Assembly: GCA_947503785.1 (NCBI GenBank)
Contig: CANNFB010000017.1
Coordinates: 1-64,000 of the forward strand
Length of the DNA: 64,000 bases
DNA from: an uncultured Campylobacterales bacterium
Lineage (GTDB): Bacteria > Campylobacterota > Campylobacteria > Campylobacterales > Arcobacteraceae
Direction of reading: 5' to 3'
Within the stretch, counting starts at the first letter, position 1, and each line of letters starts with the position of its first letter. A model generated the notes under the pieces. That model ran no database searches and had not been told where the DNA came from. It was given only the letters and a program-made list of their open reading frames with translations. Below are positions 36,088 to 44,193 of the stretch, in pieces. A program made the translations under genes and the position numbers.

Positions 36088-36456
36088 ATGATTATTTATA
36101 AAGGTGTAGCTGATGAAGTAATTGTGCTGCAAACTTTTGGTATTCAAATAAATATTGCAGCCCTTATTGATGATATAAATATCAATGCCGATCAATACCA
36201 AATTTCTGAGTGTGAGACAAATAGACTGCTAAGTATCAATCGCACTGATGGCATTAATACAGAAATGATAGCAAAGATGGATGAGTTTCGTTTAAATCAA
36301 CCAGTACTAATAACAGCAATTGATAGTCATGAATGGGTAATAGATGGAAACCATCGCTTACTTAAAAGGCATGCGTTAGGTAAAGAGACGACACTCTACA
36401 TTTCTATAAATGGTCAACAACTTGATCCTTTTGTATCGGAATTTTCATGGCACTGA
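36088..36456 (+). CDS. ParB-like / sulfiredoxin-fold cassette protein
   Basis: 122 residues. The C-terminal half, MDEFRLNQPVLITAIDSHEWVIDGNHRLLKRHALGKETTLYI, has the DGNHR core of the ParB N-terminal nuclease-like fold. No DNA-binding helix-turn-helix follows, so it is not a partition protein. Base composition is less AT-rich than the neighbours, a sign of transfer. An attC-like site starts 6 bases after the stop, so this is a gene cassette. Ribosome site AAAAGGATTAAGC. Role unknown. Confidence 0.7.
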   Translation: MIIYKGVADEVIVLQTFGIQINIAALIDDININADQYQISECETNRLLSINRTDGINTEMIAKMDEFRLNQPVLITAIDSHEWVIDGNHRLLKRHALGKETTLYISINGQQLDPFVSEFSWH

Positions 36457-36462
36457 AGTCAC

Positions 36463-36566
36463 GTATAACAAGGCCATTAATCTGACGGCTTTTCCGTTGC
36501 TCGTTTTTGTGCTTGAATAGCACAACACTCAGAGCTACAAAGCCGCAGCTTATGGCGGCGTTATCT
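36463..36566 (+). other. attC recombination site (VCR-like)
   Basis: GTATAACAAGGCC at the left and GGCGGCGTTATCT at the right end. The arms form an imperfect inverted repeat of about 32 bases: ATAAC, GCCAT and CTG-CGGCTTT pair with GTTAT, ATGGC and AAAGCCGCAG, with unpaired bases between as in attC folding. The centre holds a further GTGCTTGAATAGCAC hairpin. GC-rich compared with its surroundings. It closes the ParB-like cassette and opens the LysE cassette. Confidence 0.75.
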
Positions 36567-36620
36567 TAAAAAAGGAAAAATATCGAAACTTTTACATTTA
36601 CATTATTCGTATCAATATTT

Positions 36621-37193
36621 ATGTTTTCATTTGCAACATCAATGACACCAGGACCAAATAATATTATGCTTTTATCTTCAGGATTAACATTTGGTTATAA
36701 AAAAACAATACCACATATTTTAGGTGTTGTTATTGGCTTTCCATTGATGACAATATTTGTAGGCTTAGGACTTGGTGAGTTTTTTAAAATATATCCATTT
36801 GCATTCACAATATTAAAAATAGTGGGAATACTATATTTACTTTTCCTAGCTTGGAAAATAGCAAACTCAACACCAAAATTTCAAGAAAATGATGAAAACT
36901 CACAACCTTTAAAATTTATGCCAATAGTTTTATTTCAATGGATTAATCCAAAAAATTGGATTAAAATAATTACTGCTATCTCAGTATATGTTACATCTGT
37001 AGAAAATGCAACTACTCAAATTATAGTTATAACAATAATATTCTTTCTAACTGTATTAGTTTCAGCAAATTCTTGGGCTATTGGTGGAGTAGTTTTAAAA
37101 AAATTAATCAAAAGTGATATTGGAATAAGACGATTTAATGTTATTATGGCAATATTGTTAGTACTATCTATTGTACCAACTTTATTTGAATAA
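36621..37193 (+). CDS. LysE-family exporter (cassette gene)
   Basis: 190 residues from the first ATG. Five to six helices and the signature SMTPGPNNIMLLSSGLTFGYKKTIPHILGVVIGFP at the N-terminus place it in the LysE/RhtB amino-acid exporter family. The frame is open and homologous-looking further upstream (I-E-T-F-T-F-T-L-F-V-S-I-F) to 36582, where an AAGGA site precedes an ATC codon, so the original start may have been there and been lost. It lies between two attC-like sites. Confidence 0.85.
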   Translation: MFSFATSMTPGPNNIMLLSSGLTFGYKKTIPHILGVVIGFPLMTIFVGLGLGEFFKIYPFAFTILKIVGILYLLFLAWKIANSTPKFQENDENSQPLKFMPIVLFQWINPKNWIKIITAISVYVTSVENATTQIIVITIIFFLTVLVSANSWAIGGVVLKKLIKSDIGIRRFNVIMAILLVLSIVPTLFE

Positions 37194-37250
37194 TAAAAGT
37201 TATAAGAGAACAACTTTAAAGCATAGTTCGAACAAATAGAAAAGACAAAA

Positions 37251-37384
37251 GATAACAAATTTGAGGAGAGGAACGAGTGTAAACTACCGATAATACCGAG
37301 CTTTTAAGTGTCGCATAAAGATACCTACAAGTTCAGATTATTAAGCCGTGATACCCGCATCGTTCCTCACCTTAGCCGTTATAC
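37251..37384 (+). other. attC recombination site
   Basis: GATAACAAATTTGAGGAGAG at the left and CTCACCTTAGCCGTTATAC at the right. The arms pair as GAGGAACGA / TCGTTCCTC plus ATAAC / GTTAT and flanking bases. About 130 bp with a less paired centre. The right end gives junction GTTATAC, 12 bases before the next cassette's ATG. Confidence 0.75.
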
Positions 37385-37395
37385 TAAGGAATAAA

Positions 37396-37695
37396 ATGAA
37401 TCAAGAAATATCGTTATTAATTTTAATAGAAGTAAAGCCAAACCATAGACAAAAACAAATTGATGCATTCAATAAAATTGCTCCAATTGTATTAAAAGAA
37501 AATGGATGTTTACACTATGAATTAAAAGAGGTAGAAAACAAAGAAAATGAATTTGTAATAATTGAAAAATGGGCTACAGAAAAAGATTTATTGGCACATG
37601 ATGTTGCCTCACATATGGTTGAATCCGATAAATTAAATCCAACATTTAGAGCTAAGCCAGCAACTGTAATAAAATTATTAAGTATTAATGTATAA
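37396..37695 (+). CDS. antibiotic-biosynthesis-monooxygenase (ABM) domain protein, cassette gene
   Basis: 99 residues from ATG 37396 with an AAGGA site 3 bases after the attC junction; the longer frame from 37348 crosses attC. The single ABM/YgiN-type domain is clear: ISLLILIEVKPNHRQKQIDAFNKIAPIVLKENGCLHYEL, then FVIIEKWATEKDLLAHDVASHM. These small dimeric proteins include quinol monooxygenases. A related ABM gene lies at 44833. No attC is seen after the stop, so the array may end here. Confidence 0.85.
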   Translation: MNQEISLLILIEVKPNHRQKQIDAFNKIAPIVLKENGCLHYELKEVENKENEFVIIEKWATEKDLLAHDVASHMVESDKLNPTFRAKPATVIKLLSINV

Positions 37696-37735
37696 ATTGG
37701 TATAAAAAAACATTGGAGAGAAATATTTGACTGTC
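37694..37735. repeat. split REP-like sequence and gene-free spacer
   Basis: AATTGGTATA (37694-37703) and GACTGTCCCTCAAG (about 37730) look like the two halves of the inverted REP unit separated by about 26 bases. The remaining spacer to 37959 has no gene, tRNA or terminator that I can see. Confidence 0.35.
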
Positions 37736-37959
37736 CCTCAAGCTAGTTTAATACTTTAAGTTTATTGAACTGCTTTCATACCTAAACCAATATATTAACT
37801 CTTAAAACTCTCTAGATTTAGTATATCATGCAGATACGAGGATACTTAATTATTAAGAAAACAAAAACTAACTAAACTAAAATATTACAAATTGAAACAA
37901 TTTTAGACAAATATAATTATTTTAATTATACTTTTATATCTTCTCTTAAGGATATAAAA

Positions 37960-38178
37960 ATGGCAAGAATAAAAAGAATAGTGGTACTTGATACTCCACA
38001 TCACGTAACCCAAAGAGGTGTTCGTTCTATGAACATCTTTTTTAAGCATGATGATTATAAATATTATAAAAAAATACTTTTTGAACAATGCAAAATCCAT
38101 GAGCTCAAAGTTGTTTTTTATTGCCTTATGACAAATCATATCCATTTAATTTTAATACTAATTTATATTTATAAATAA
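37960..38178 (+). pseudogene. truncated RAYT transposase (N-terminal 72 residues)
   Basis: MARIKRIVVLDTPHHVTQRGVRSMNIFF and YCLMTNHIHLILI match the start and the HUH motif (His-Ile-His) of REP-associated Y1 transposases. Full proteins are about 200 residues or more. The catalytic Tyr helix and the rest are missing, and the frame runs into non-homologous YIYK then stop. It is therefore inactive. A REP-like copy lies downstream at 38725. Confidence 0.8.
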
Positions 38179-38224
38179 ACTTATGATACAATACACTTAT
38201 ACATCACTATGTAAAGGAGTATTT

Positions 38225-38473
38225 ATGCATAGATTAAATTTAACAATAGATGAAGTACTATATGAACAAGCTAGAGCAGTTAGTTTTATAGAAAAAAAAT
38301 CAATTTCACAAATGGTTAGAGAAAGTCTTAGTGAATATATTGAAAAGAATTCAAAAATTAAACAACAAGCTGATTTAATATTAGAAGCAGATGATGAAAA
38401 AGAAATTTTGTCAATATTGGCAAATGAAGAATTTACTTCAAACAATGATTTTAAAAGTAAATTTAACTTATGA
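38225..38473 (+). CDS. ribbon-helix-helix antitoxin
   Basis: 82 residues from ATG 38225 (AAAGGAG site); the frame back to 38183 lacks one. MHRLNLTIDEVLYEQARAVSFIEKKSISQMVRESLSEYI is a CopG/RelB-type ribbon-helix-helix domain; the charged C-terminus would wrap the toxin. It overlaps the toxin start (TTATGA). It would repress its own operon. Confidence 0.82.
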   Translation: MHRLNLTIDEVLYEQARAVSFIEKKSISQMVRESLSEYIEKNSKIKQQADLILEADDEKEILSILANEEFTSNNDFKSKFNL

Positions 38474-38709
38474 AAATATCATATTCTAAAACTTTTGAAA
38501 AGAAGTTTTCCAAATATGATAGAAAACTACAAGAAAAAATATTTAATGCTATCCAAAACTTACCAGATGGTGACGTTAAAAGATTAACAGGTAATGAGAT
38601 ACCTCCAATTTATAGAATTAGAATATCAAAATATAGAATACTTTTTTCTATAAATGAAGAAGAAATACAAATATTAAAAGTTGATAGTAGAGGTGATATT
38701 TATAAGTAG
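38470..38709 (+). CDS. RelE/ParE-family toxin
   Basis: 79 residues. MKISYSKTFEKKFSKYDRKLQEKIFNAIQNLPDGDVKRLTGNE, then YRIRISKYRILFSINEEEIQILKVDSRGDIYK is the compact RelE/ParE fold, typical of mRNA interferases or gyrase poisons. The basic and aromatic C-terminal residues (Arg, Tyr) needed for RelE activity are present. Translationally coupled to the antitoxin. A REP-like sequence follows 15 bases after the stop. Confidence 0.85.
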   Translation: MKISYSKTFEKKFSKYDRKLQEKIFNAIQNLPDGDVKRLTGNEIPPIYRIRISKYRILFSINEEEIQILKVDSRGDIYK

Positions 38710-38724
38710 TACAAAATTAAAATT

Positions 38725-38752
38725 AAAATTCCGAGGGTTGTATACCAATTAA
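38725..38752 (+). repeat. REP-like sequence downstream of the toxin
   Basis: AAAATTCCGAGGGTTGTATA and the next 8 bases (CCAATTAA) resemble the 35522 unit with three changes. Together with the split copy at 37694 it brackets the truncated RAYT gene and the toxin-antitoxin pair. Confidence 0.6.
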
Positions 38753-38799
38753 ATTTTAATATTAAGAAGGAGGAATTTAACTATCCTCCCTAAAAATAT

Positions 38800-39543
38800 C
38801 TATTGACAAGTATATCCGCCATCAACAGGGACTAAAGCCCCTGTCATAAAACTATTTTCATCTGATAATAAATAACAAGCAACGTTTGCTATCTCATGGG
38901 GTTGTGCAATTCGCTTAATTGGTTGTGCTTCTTCTAGCAATACTTTAACTTCTTCATTTTCCATACCTGTTAAAGATTGAAATTTACTTATAGCTTTATC
39001 TAATAATGGAGTATCAATTGTTCCCGGACAAATACAATTTACTTTTATATTATAATCAGCATAATCAATTGCCGTACTTTTAGTAAGCTGTGCAATTGCA
39101 CCTTTAGTCATACCATACGCTGAACTTCTTCCTTTTCCTACAAATGATTGATCAGAACCCATAAGAAGGATGCTTCCTTTATTTTGCTTTTTCATAATAG
39201 GTATTATTTCTTTTAGAATATAATATATCCCTTTTATATTGATTGAAAGTATATTTTCAAATTCAGCAATACTGGTTTCTTCAATATTAGCAAATAAATG
39301 AACTCCTGCATTTGCAAAAAGAACATCTATTTGCCCTTCTTTTTCAAATACAGTTTTAACGGCATCTTGAACTTGATTGTAATTACTTACATCACATTTA
39401 ATAAAAGTGCTATTTGAATCTTTAACTTCTACTACATCAAGATTATAAACTTTTGCTTTTTCATTATTCAATTTTGCAATAGTTTCTTTTCCAATTCCAG
39501 TTGAACCACCCGTAACAATAGCTATTTTTTCAGAAAATCTCAT
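38800..39543 (-). CDS. short-chain dehydrogenase/reductase
   Basis: 247 residues. NAD(P) motif TGGSTGIG (near residue 12), NAG motif (FANAGVH), catalytic Ser (MGSDQS) and YGMTKGA (Tyr-x-x-x-Lys), and the tail SFMTGALVPVDGGYTCQ. Classical SDR of unknown substrate. An acidic Asp after beta-2 (NLDVVE) suggests NAD preference. A GGAGAATAA site precedes the ATG. Confidence 0.92.
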   Translation of the reverse strand: MRFSEKIAIVTGGSTGIGKETIAKLNNEKAKVYNLDVVEVKDSNSTFIKCDVSNYNQVQDAVKTVFEKEGQIDVLFANAGVHLFANIEETSIAEFENILSINIKGIYYILKEIIPIMKKQNKGSILLMGSDQSFVGKGRSSAYGMTKGAIAQLTKSTAIDYADYNIKVNCICPGTIDTPLLDKAISKFQSLTGMENEEVKVLLEEAQPIKRIAQPHEIANVACYLLSDENSFMTGALVPVDGGYTCQ

Positions 39544-39749
39544 TTATTCTCCTAGTTTTTTTAATTAATAAATTATATATGATTATATTATTAAAATATT
39601 AAAACTAATGTAATCAAAGTTCCAAAAATTCAAAAGAAGCGACATTTTGTCAAAGAAAAAAATAGTTAAATACTGAATCAAGACTATTTATGTGACAATA
39701 CAAAATCAAAAAATATATTAGCAAATATAAATACTAAGGAAATATTAAA

Positions 39750-40406
39750 ATGGAAATAATTTATTCAAAAAAAAATCATCTAGAAATTAACACTAGTGTT
39801 TTATTTAAATCTTCTGAATTTAAAGAAAGTGTGATGAAGGAATCTGTAGAAAAATTTATACTTATATCAGGAACAACAAGATATATGCCCCAGATAGTTC
39901 ACAAAGGAGATTCTATGAATATAATTGCCTATTTTGATAAAATGAAAGAATTATACTTCTCTAAGAGTTCTATTGAAAATATATTTAATGAGTGGGAAGA
40001 AGAGCCTTCAAATCAAGTTTCATTTTTAACTCCTCTTTATCATATGGGTTATTTTTTAGTTTTAGCAGATATTTCAAATAACAAAGATTTAAAAAACAAA
40101 CTTAAAAATAGAACTTCAAGTTTTTTAAGAACTTACTATAAACTAGAAGAATATCAAGCTATCATTGCCCATAACGATGATGTAAAAGTAAATATAAAAT
40201 CTTTAGATTTTAAAGGGCTAATAGCCCAATGGATGTCTTTTATCAATTCATTCTTAAGTGATTTTTCTGTTTATTTAATCAAATCTAATCAAAAAGTAAC
40301 TGATGAAAATAAAGACGAAGTAGTATTAAATTTTAAAAATTTAATGAAAGATATTAAACCAAAATCTCTTAATATTAATGAAGAGATTTTGACTTACTTA
40401 AAATAA
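39750..40406 (+). CDS. hypothetical protein, 218 residues
   Basis: Not recognised. Soluble, mainly helical, without signal peptide. Segments include FILISGTTRYMPQIVHKGDSMNIIAYFDKMKELYF and LIAQWMSFINSFLSDFSVYLIK. A good ribosome site (TAAGGAAATATTAAA) and a strong terminator after it support a real single-gene unit. Confidence 0.7.
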   Translation: MEIIYSKKNHLEINTSVLFKSSEFKESVMKESVEKFILISGTTRYMPQIVHKGDSMNIIAYFDKMKELYFSKSSIENIFNEWEEEPSNQVSFLTPLYHMGYFLVLADISNNKDLKNKLKNRTSSFLRTYYKLEEYQAIIAHNDDVKVNIKSLDFKGLIAQWMSFINSFLSDFSVYLIKSNQKVTDENKDEVVLNFKNLMKDIKPKSLNINEEILTYLK

Positions 40407-40414
40407 AGGAGAAT

Positions 40415-40453
40415 AAAGAGGACAGGCGAATTTAAATTACTGTCCTCTTTTAT
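40415..40453 (+). terminator. intrinsic terminator
   Basis: AAAGAGGACAG pairs with CTGTCCTCTTT over 11 bases around a ~13-base loop and runs into TTATCTTATTT. Confidence 0.8.
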
Positions 40454-40604
40454 CTTATTTACTTAACTTTTCCTGCTTCACTTTAAAATCCTCACTACAC
40501 AAACAATAAACGAGCCCTTTATACAAGATACACATAAAAAATCTATAATACGACTATCAAAACAAACAAAGAATAAAAAAATTAATATTAACAAGGATTT
40601 TAAA

Positions 40605-40967
40605 ATGAAAAAAATATCAACAACAATTATAGGTTTAAGTTTATTAGCAGGAAGTACATTATCAGCACAAGATACATTTACAAGTTTTTACCCAGTAGAA
40701 AATGATGATACACCAAGTTATCTATCATCGGTTAAGAGTGATTCAAGTACATATCAAACTTTAGCAGTAGCAACATCGGATAACAAAGTATTTGCATCTT
40801 TCTATCCTGTTGAGAATAACGATTCTCCAGATTATTTAGCTTATAACAATACTCAAACATCAAAAGCTAGTACTGCTATTTCAGCTGCATCTGAAATTTC
40901 TCATTGTACATTAGCTTCATTCTATCCTGAAGAAGGTATTGACACTAGAGTTCAATCTAGTTGCTAG
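40605..40967 (+). CDS. secreted repeat protein with three SFYPVEN-type motifs
   Basis: 120 residues with signal peptide (MKKISTTIIGLSLLAGSTLSA). The mature part has three copies of a motif: SFYPVENDDTPSYL (27-40), SFYPVENNDSPDYL (65-78) and SFYPEEGIDT (105-114), linked by Ser/Thr-rich spacers of about 25 residues. Two Cys (101 and 120) could form a disulfide. No family recognised. A ribosome site (AACAAGGATTTTAAA) and terminator support a real monocistronic gene. Confidence 0.75.
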   Translation: MKKISTTIIGLSLLAGSTLSAQDTFTSFYPVENDDTPSYLSSVKSDSSTYQTLAVATSDNKVFASFYPVENNDSPDYLAYNNTQTSKASTAISAASEISHCTLASFYPEEGIDTRVQSSC

Positions 40968-41008
40968 GTATTTAAGAATTTAACCTTAATTCCTTCTCTC
41001 CTTTATTT

Positions 41009-41042
41009 AAAAGCTGACAATTTCTATTGTTAGCTTTTTTTT
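41009..41042 (+). terminator. intrinsic terminator of the repeat-protein gene
   Basis: AAAAGCTGACAAT pairs with ATTGTTAGCTTTT (one G-T pair) and is followed by a T-run. Confidence 0.85.
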
Positions 41043-41129
41043 TAGTTATCTCTCCCAAAAAAATAAAAAGATATTTTTGATATACTATTATTATAAAATT
41101 AGTAATTATTTAAAAATAAAGGATCAACT

Positions 41130-42020
41130 ATGAATACTCAACAAACAGATAATATTCCTCAAGAAGCATTCGATTGGTATGATGAATATGCACATGGCTT
41201 AATGGATAGACGTACTTTTATGAAAAAGCTTGGTGGATTAACTGCACTTGGTTTTTCTATGAGTGTATTAACTTCTGCTTTATTACCTAATTATCTTTTA
41301 GCAGAGCAAGTATCGTTTAATGATGAAGGTATAAAAGCAACATACGTAGAATTCGACTCGCCTGAAGGTCATGAAAAAGGAAAAGGTTATCTAGTAGTAC
41401 CAAAAAATTTGGACGCTAAGCTTCCTGTTGTATTAGTTATACATGAAAATCGTGGGTTGAATCCGTATGTTAAAGATGTTGCAAGACGACTTGCAAAAGC
41501 TGGATTTATAGCATTTGCACCTGATGCATTATTTCCTTTAGGTGGATATCCTGGTAATGATGATGAAGGTCGAGCTATGCAAAAAACTATGGATAAAGCT
41601 AAAATCCAAAATGATTTTGTAGCTGCTGCACACTTTTTAAAGTCACATCCAAATAGTAATGGTAACTTAGGTGCTGTTGGTTTTTGTTTTGGTGGTTATA
41701 TTGTAAATTATTTAGCTGCGGTTGATTCAAATCTTCTTAGTGCTGGTGTGCCATTCTATGGTACGCCTGCAAGTTCGAATTTACGTAAAAATATTAAAGC
41801 ACCACTTATGATTCAATTAGGTGAATTAGATGCACGTGTTAATGCTTCCTGGCCTGAGTATGAGCAGGATTTGAAAGCTAATAATGTAGAATATACAATG
41901 CACATGTATAAAGATGCTAATCATGGCTTTCATAATGACTCGACAGCTCGATATGATAAAGTAAATGCAGAGATTGCATGGCAACGTACTCTTGAGTTTT
42001 TTAGTAAAAAATTAACTTAA
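41130..42020 (+). CDS. TAT-exported dienelactone-hydrolase-family protein
   Basis: 296 residues. Twin-arginine motif DRRTFMKKLGG (Arg27-Arg28) followed by a hydrophobic stretch. The alpha/beta-hydrolase has the Cys-Asp-His triad of dienelactone hydrolases: GFCFGGY (Cys186), GELDARV (Asp234) and NHGFHND (His265). It probably acts in the periplasm on a lactone or ester. Substrate unknown. Confidence 0.9.
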   Translation: MNTQQTDNIPQEAFDWYDEYAHGLMDRRTFMKKLGGLTALGFSMSVLTSALLPNYLLAEQVSFNDEGIKATYVEFDSPEGHEKGKGYLVVPKNLDAKLPVVLVIHENRGLNPYVKDVARRLAKAGFIAFAPDALFPLGGYPGNDDEGRAMQKTMDKAKIQNDFVAAAHFLKSHPNSNGNLGAVGFCFGGYIVNYLAAVDSNLLSAGVPFYGTPASSNLRKNIKAPLMIQLGELDARVNASWPEYEQDLKANNVEYTMHMYKDANHGFHNDSTARYDKVNAEIAWQRTLEFFSKKLT

Positions 42021-42110
42021 CATTCTAAATTCTATATAAATTAGTACTTAATAGTTTGTTAGATAAGATTACGCTCTAATAAAAAAATTAAAAGAATAGG
42101 ATCTTTTAGA

Positions 42111-43229
42111 ATGACACCAGAACAGATATATTTTCTTACTTTAGGATTATTGAATCTTGTTGTAGCCTTAGCTGGATCTCGTATAAAAGATTTAGATGGT
42201 AAACCAGCTTCTATTCACTTTCTAACTTTTGGTTTTCTTGCCTTTTCAATTAGTTGGTTTTTATATGTATTTGAAATAGGAATTATTTTTAAAATAATCT
42301 CTGCAATTTTGTCCTTGATATTCATTTGGGGAATTGTTTTATTTAGTTTTAATCGTTGTGAAAAAAAAGTACCTTGGCTTTTTATAATCGCTGGATTTCT
42401 TCTACACTCTTGCCTTCAAGGTTATTTAACTTATAAGAATGATTTTACTGCTGTTTTACACTTAAGTGGTGTGATTATTCCTTCCATTTTTTTGATTATT
42501 ATTTATCTTTTTTTTAAAGTAAAAAAAGAAAGAAACTCATCAGATACTACTCTTATTTATGTATTCTTAATTATGAGTATAGTTCTTATTTCACGCTCAA
42601 TTGCACTTGAAATATCTGAGGATTTTTTTGCTATTACAAAGATTACTTCCCAAGCAATATGGCCTGCATTTAGTGTGGCTGTTGGAGTTTTTTCATTTTT
42701 GAGTTTTACAGAAGAAGCTCAAGGAAAACTAAAAATAGAATCTATAACAGATTCTTTAACTGGAATCTTAAATCGTCGTGGTTTTATAGAAGAGCTAAAA
42801 GATAAAACAGAAGAAGCATGGGTTTCTAATCAAAAAGTTACATTAGTTATGTTTGACTTAGACCATTTTAAAAACATCAATGATACTCATGGCCATGATG
42901 GGGGAGATTTAGTATTAAAGAAATGTGCTCAACAAACAAAAATAAGACTTCGAGAAGGTGACTTATTTGGGCGTTATGGCGGTGAAGAGTTTGTTATTTT
43001 GTTATTTGGTGTTGATCTTAGAAAAGCACAGAGTATAACAGAGAGAATGAGAGTTGGTATTGAACAAATGAATTGTACTTATAAAAAAAATGAAATAAAA
43101 GTTACTGCGAGTTTTGGTTTAGCTGAGATGAAAGAATCAGATGAATTTGTGGAAACTTTTATTAAAGTAGATAATGCTCTGTATGAAGCAAAAAATAACG
43201 GTAGAAATAGAATAGAAGTAAGATTGTAA
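42111..43229 (+). CDS. membrane diguanylate cyclase (GGDEF)
   Basis: 372 residues. Six to seven transmembrane helices in residues 1-200, then a GGDEF domain. The active site is GGEEF (290-294), with substrate-binding DLDHFKNINDTHGHDGGD. An inhibitory I-site RxxD (281-284) lies five residues upstream, so product feedback is expected. It makes cyclic di-GMP. Signal for the membrane domain unknown. Confidence 0.93.
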   Translation: MTPEQIYFLTLGLLNLVVALAGSRIKDLDGKPASIHFLTFGFLAFSISWFLYVFEIGIIFKIISAILSLIFIWGIVLFSFNRCEKKVPWLFIIAGFLLHSCLQGYLTYKNDFTAVLHLSGVIIPSIFLIIIYLFFKVKKERNSSDTTLIYVFLIMSIVLISRSIALEISEDFFAITKITSQAIWPAFSVAVGVFSFLSFTEEAQGKLKIESITDSLTGILNRRGFIEELKDKTEEAWVSNQKVTLVMFDLDHFKNINDTHGHDGGDLVLKKCAQQTKIRLREGDLFGRYGGEEFVILLFGVDLRKAQSITERMRVGIEQMNCTYKKNEIKVTASFGLAEMKESDEFVETFIKVDNALYEAKNNGRNRIEVRL

Positions 43230-43244
43230 CTAACTTAGTTACAA
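43224..43244. repeat. palindrome across two convergent stop codons
   Basis: TTGTAACTAA and TTAGTTACAA form a perfect 10-bp inverted repeat around one base, containing the stop codons of both convergent genes. The one-base centre makes a shorter hairpin likely. Possibly a compact bidirectional terminator. Confidence 0.45.
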
Positions 43245-43579
43245 TAAGGACAATCATAATCCGCATTTTCAGGTTTTTCTGGGTGGTTTTTATTATCTAT
43301 TTTATTTTTATCAAAAGCATGATAATTTTTGCATTCTTTAATAAAAGCACTTTTAGGACTTGAAGCATAGAAGAATTTAAATCTTTTATATTTACCAATC
43401 CAATCCTTAATTTCGTGATTTAAATCAGTATCAGAACGACCAAAATTTTGAACTACAAATAGTCCACTTTTACTTTCATATCCTAAAGCAAAGTTACCAG
43501 CTGATATTTCTGTGATTTCATCATCTACACTTTTGTTTGTTAAAGCATAAGAACTTTTCATCCCAATAGATCTCTTCAT
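43235..43579 (-). CDS. hypothetical protein with C-terminal CPYC motif
   Basis: 114 residues. FALGYESKSGLFVVQNFGRSDTDLNHEIKDWIGKYKRFKFFYASSPKSAF is followed by a Lys/Asn-rich tail and HPEKPENADYDCPYCN. Soluble. Family not recognised. The CPYC end could bind metal or be redox active. Ribosome site AAGGAAAATAT. Confidence 0.68.
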   Translation of the reverse strand: MKRSIGMKSSYALTNKSVDDEITEISAGNFALGYESKSGLFVVQNFGRSDTDLNHEIKDWIGKYKRFKFFYASSPKSAFIKECKNYHAFDKNKIDNKNHPEKPENADYDCPYCN

Positions 43580-43739
43580 ATATTTTCCTTACAATCATTT
43601 TCTAAATGATATTTATATTAAGCCTAAGATACCATCCTTTCACTTAATTTTATTATACTTTGTACAGATGAAGATTTTTATGATAAAATTCAATCTTTAA
43701 TTAAGATAGATTATTCAAAAAATAAGGATAAATAAGATT

Positions 43740-44192
43740 ATGAAGATATTAAAATATTTTATTTTTATATTAGTAATAGTGTCTACTTTATATTTGTATT
43801 TATCTGCACAATCTCTTACTACCTCTTCTGACTCTTTAATATCAATGGCAAAATCAAAAATTGGAAGTCCTTATGTTTATGCAAAGGCTGGTCCTGCGAG
43901 TTTTGATTGTTCTGGATTTGTGTATTATATTTTTAATGAAAATAATATACCCGTGCCTAGAACTTCTATCGCTCAATCAAAAATAGGTCCTAAGATTAAT
44001 AGAGATGAAATCAAAAAAGGGGACTTAGTATTTTTCGATACTAGTTTAAAAGGTCATGTAAATCATAGTGGTATATATTTAGGTGAGGGTAAATTTATTC
44101 ATGCTAGTTCTGGAAAAGCTAATGGTGTGACTATTTCAGATATGAATGGCTGGTATAAAGATAAATTTAAATGGGGAATAAGTAAGGAATAA
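43740..44192 (+). CDS. NlpC/P60-family peptidoglycan endopeptidase
   Basis: 150 residues with an N-terminal hydrophobic signal or anchor (ILKYFIFILVIVSTLYLYLSA). Cys-His-His triad: FDCSGF (Cys57), VNHSGIYLG (His109) and HASS (His121). It cleaves peptide stems of peptidoglycan. It has no separate wall-binding domain. The pseudouridine synthase gene starts two bases after the stop. Confidence 0.92.
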   Translation: MKILKYFIFILVIVSTLYLYLSAQSLTTSSDSLISMAKSKIGSPYVYAKAGPASFDCSGFVYYIFNENNIPVPRTSIAQSKIGPKINRDEIKKGDLVFFDTSLKGHVNHSGIYLGEGKFIHASSGKANGVTISDMNGWYKDKFKWGISKE

Positions 44193-44193
44193 T

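Noticed and set aside
36463-36566. Structured GC-rich stretch as a tRNA or small RNA gene
   Set aside because: No acceptor/T-loop consensus (GGTTCRA...CCA-like end) is present; the arm pairing and GTTA ends fit attC better.
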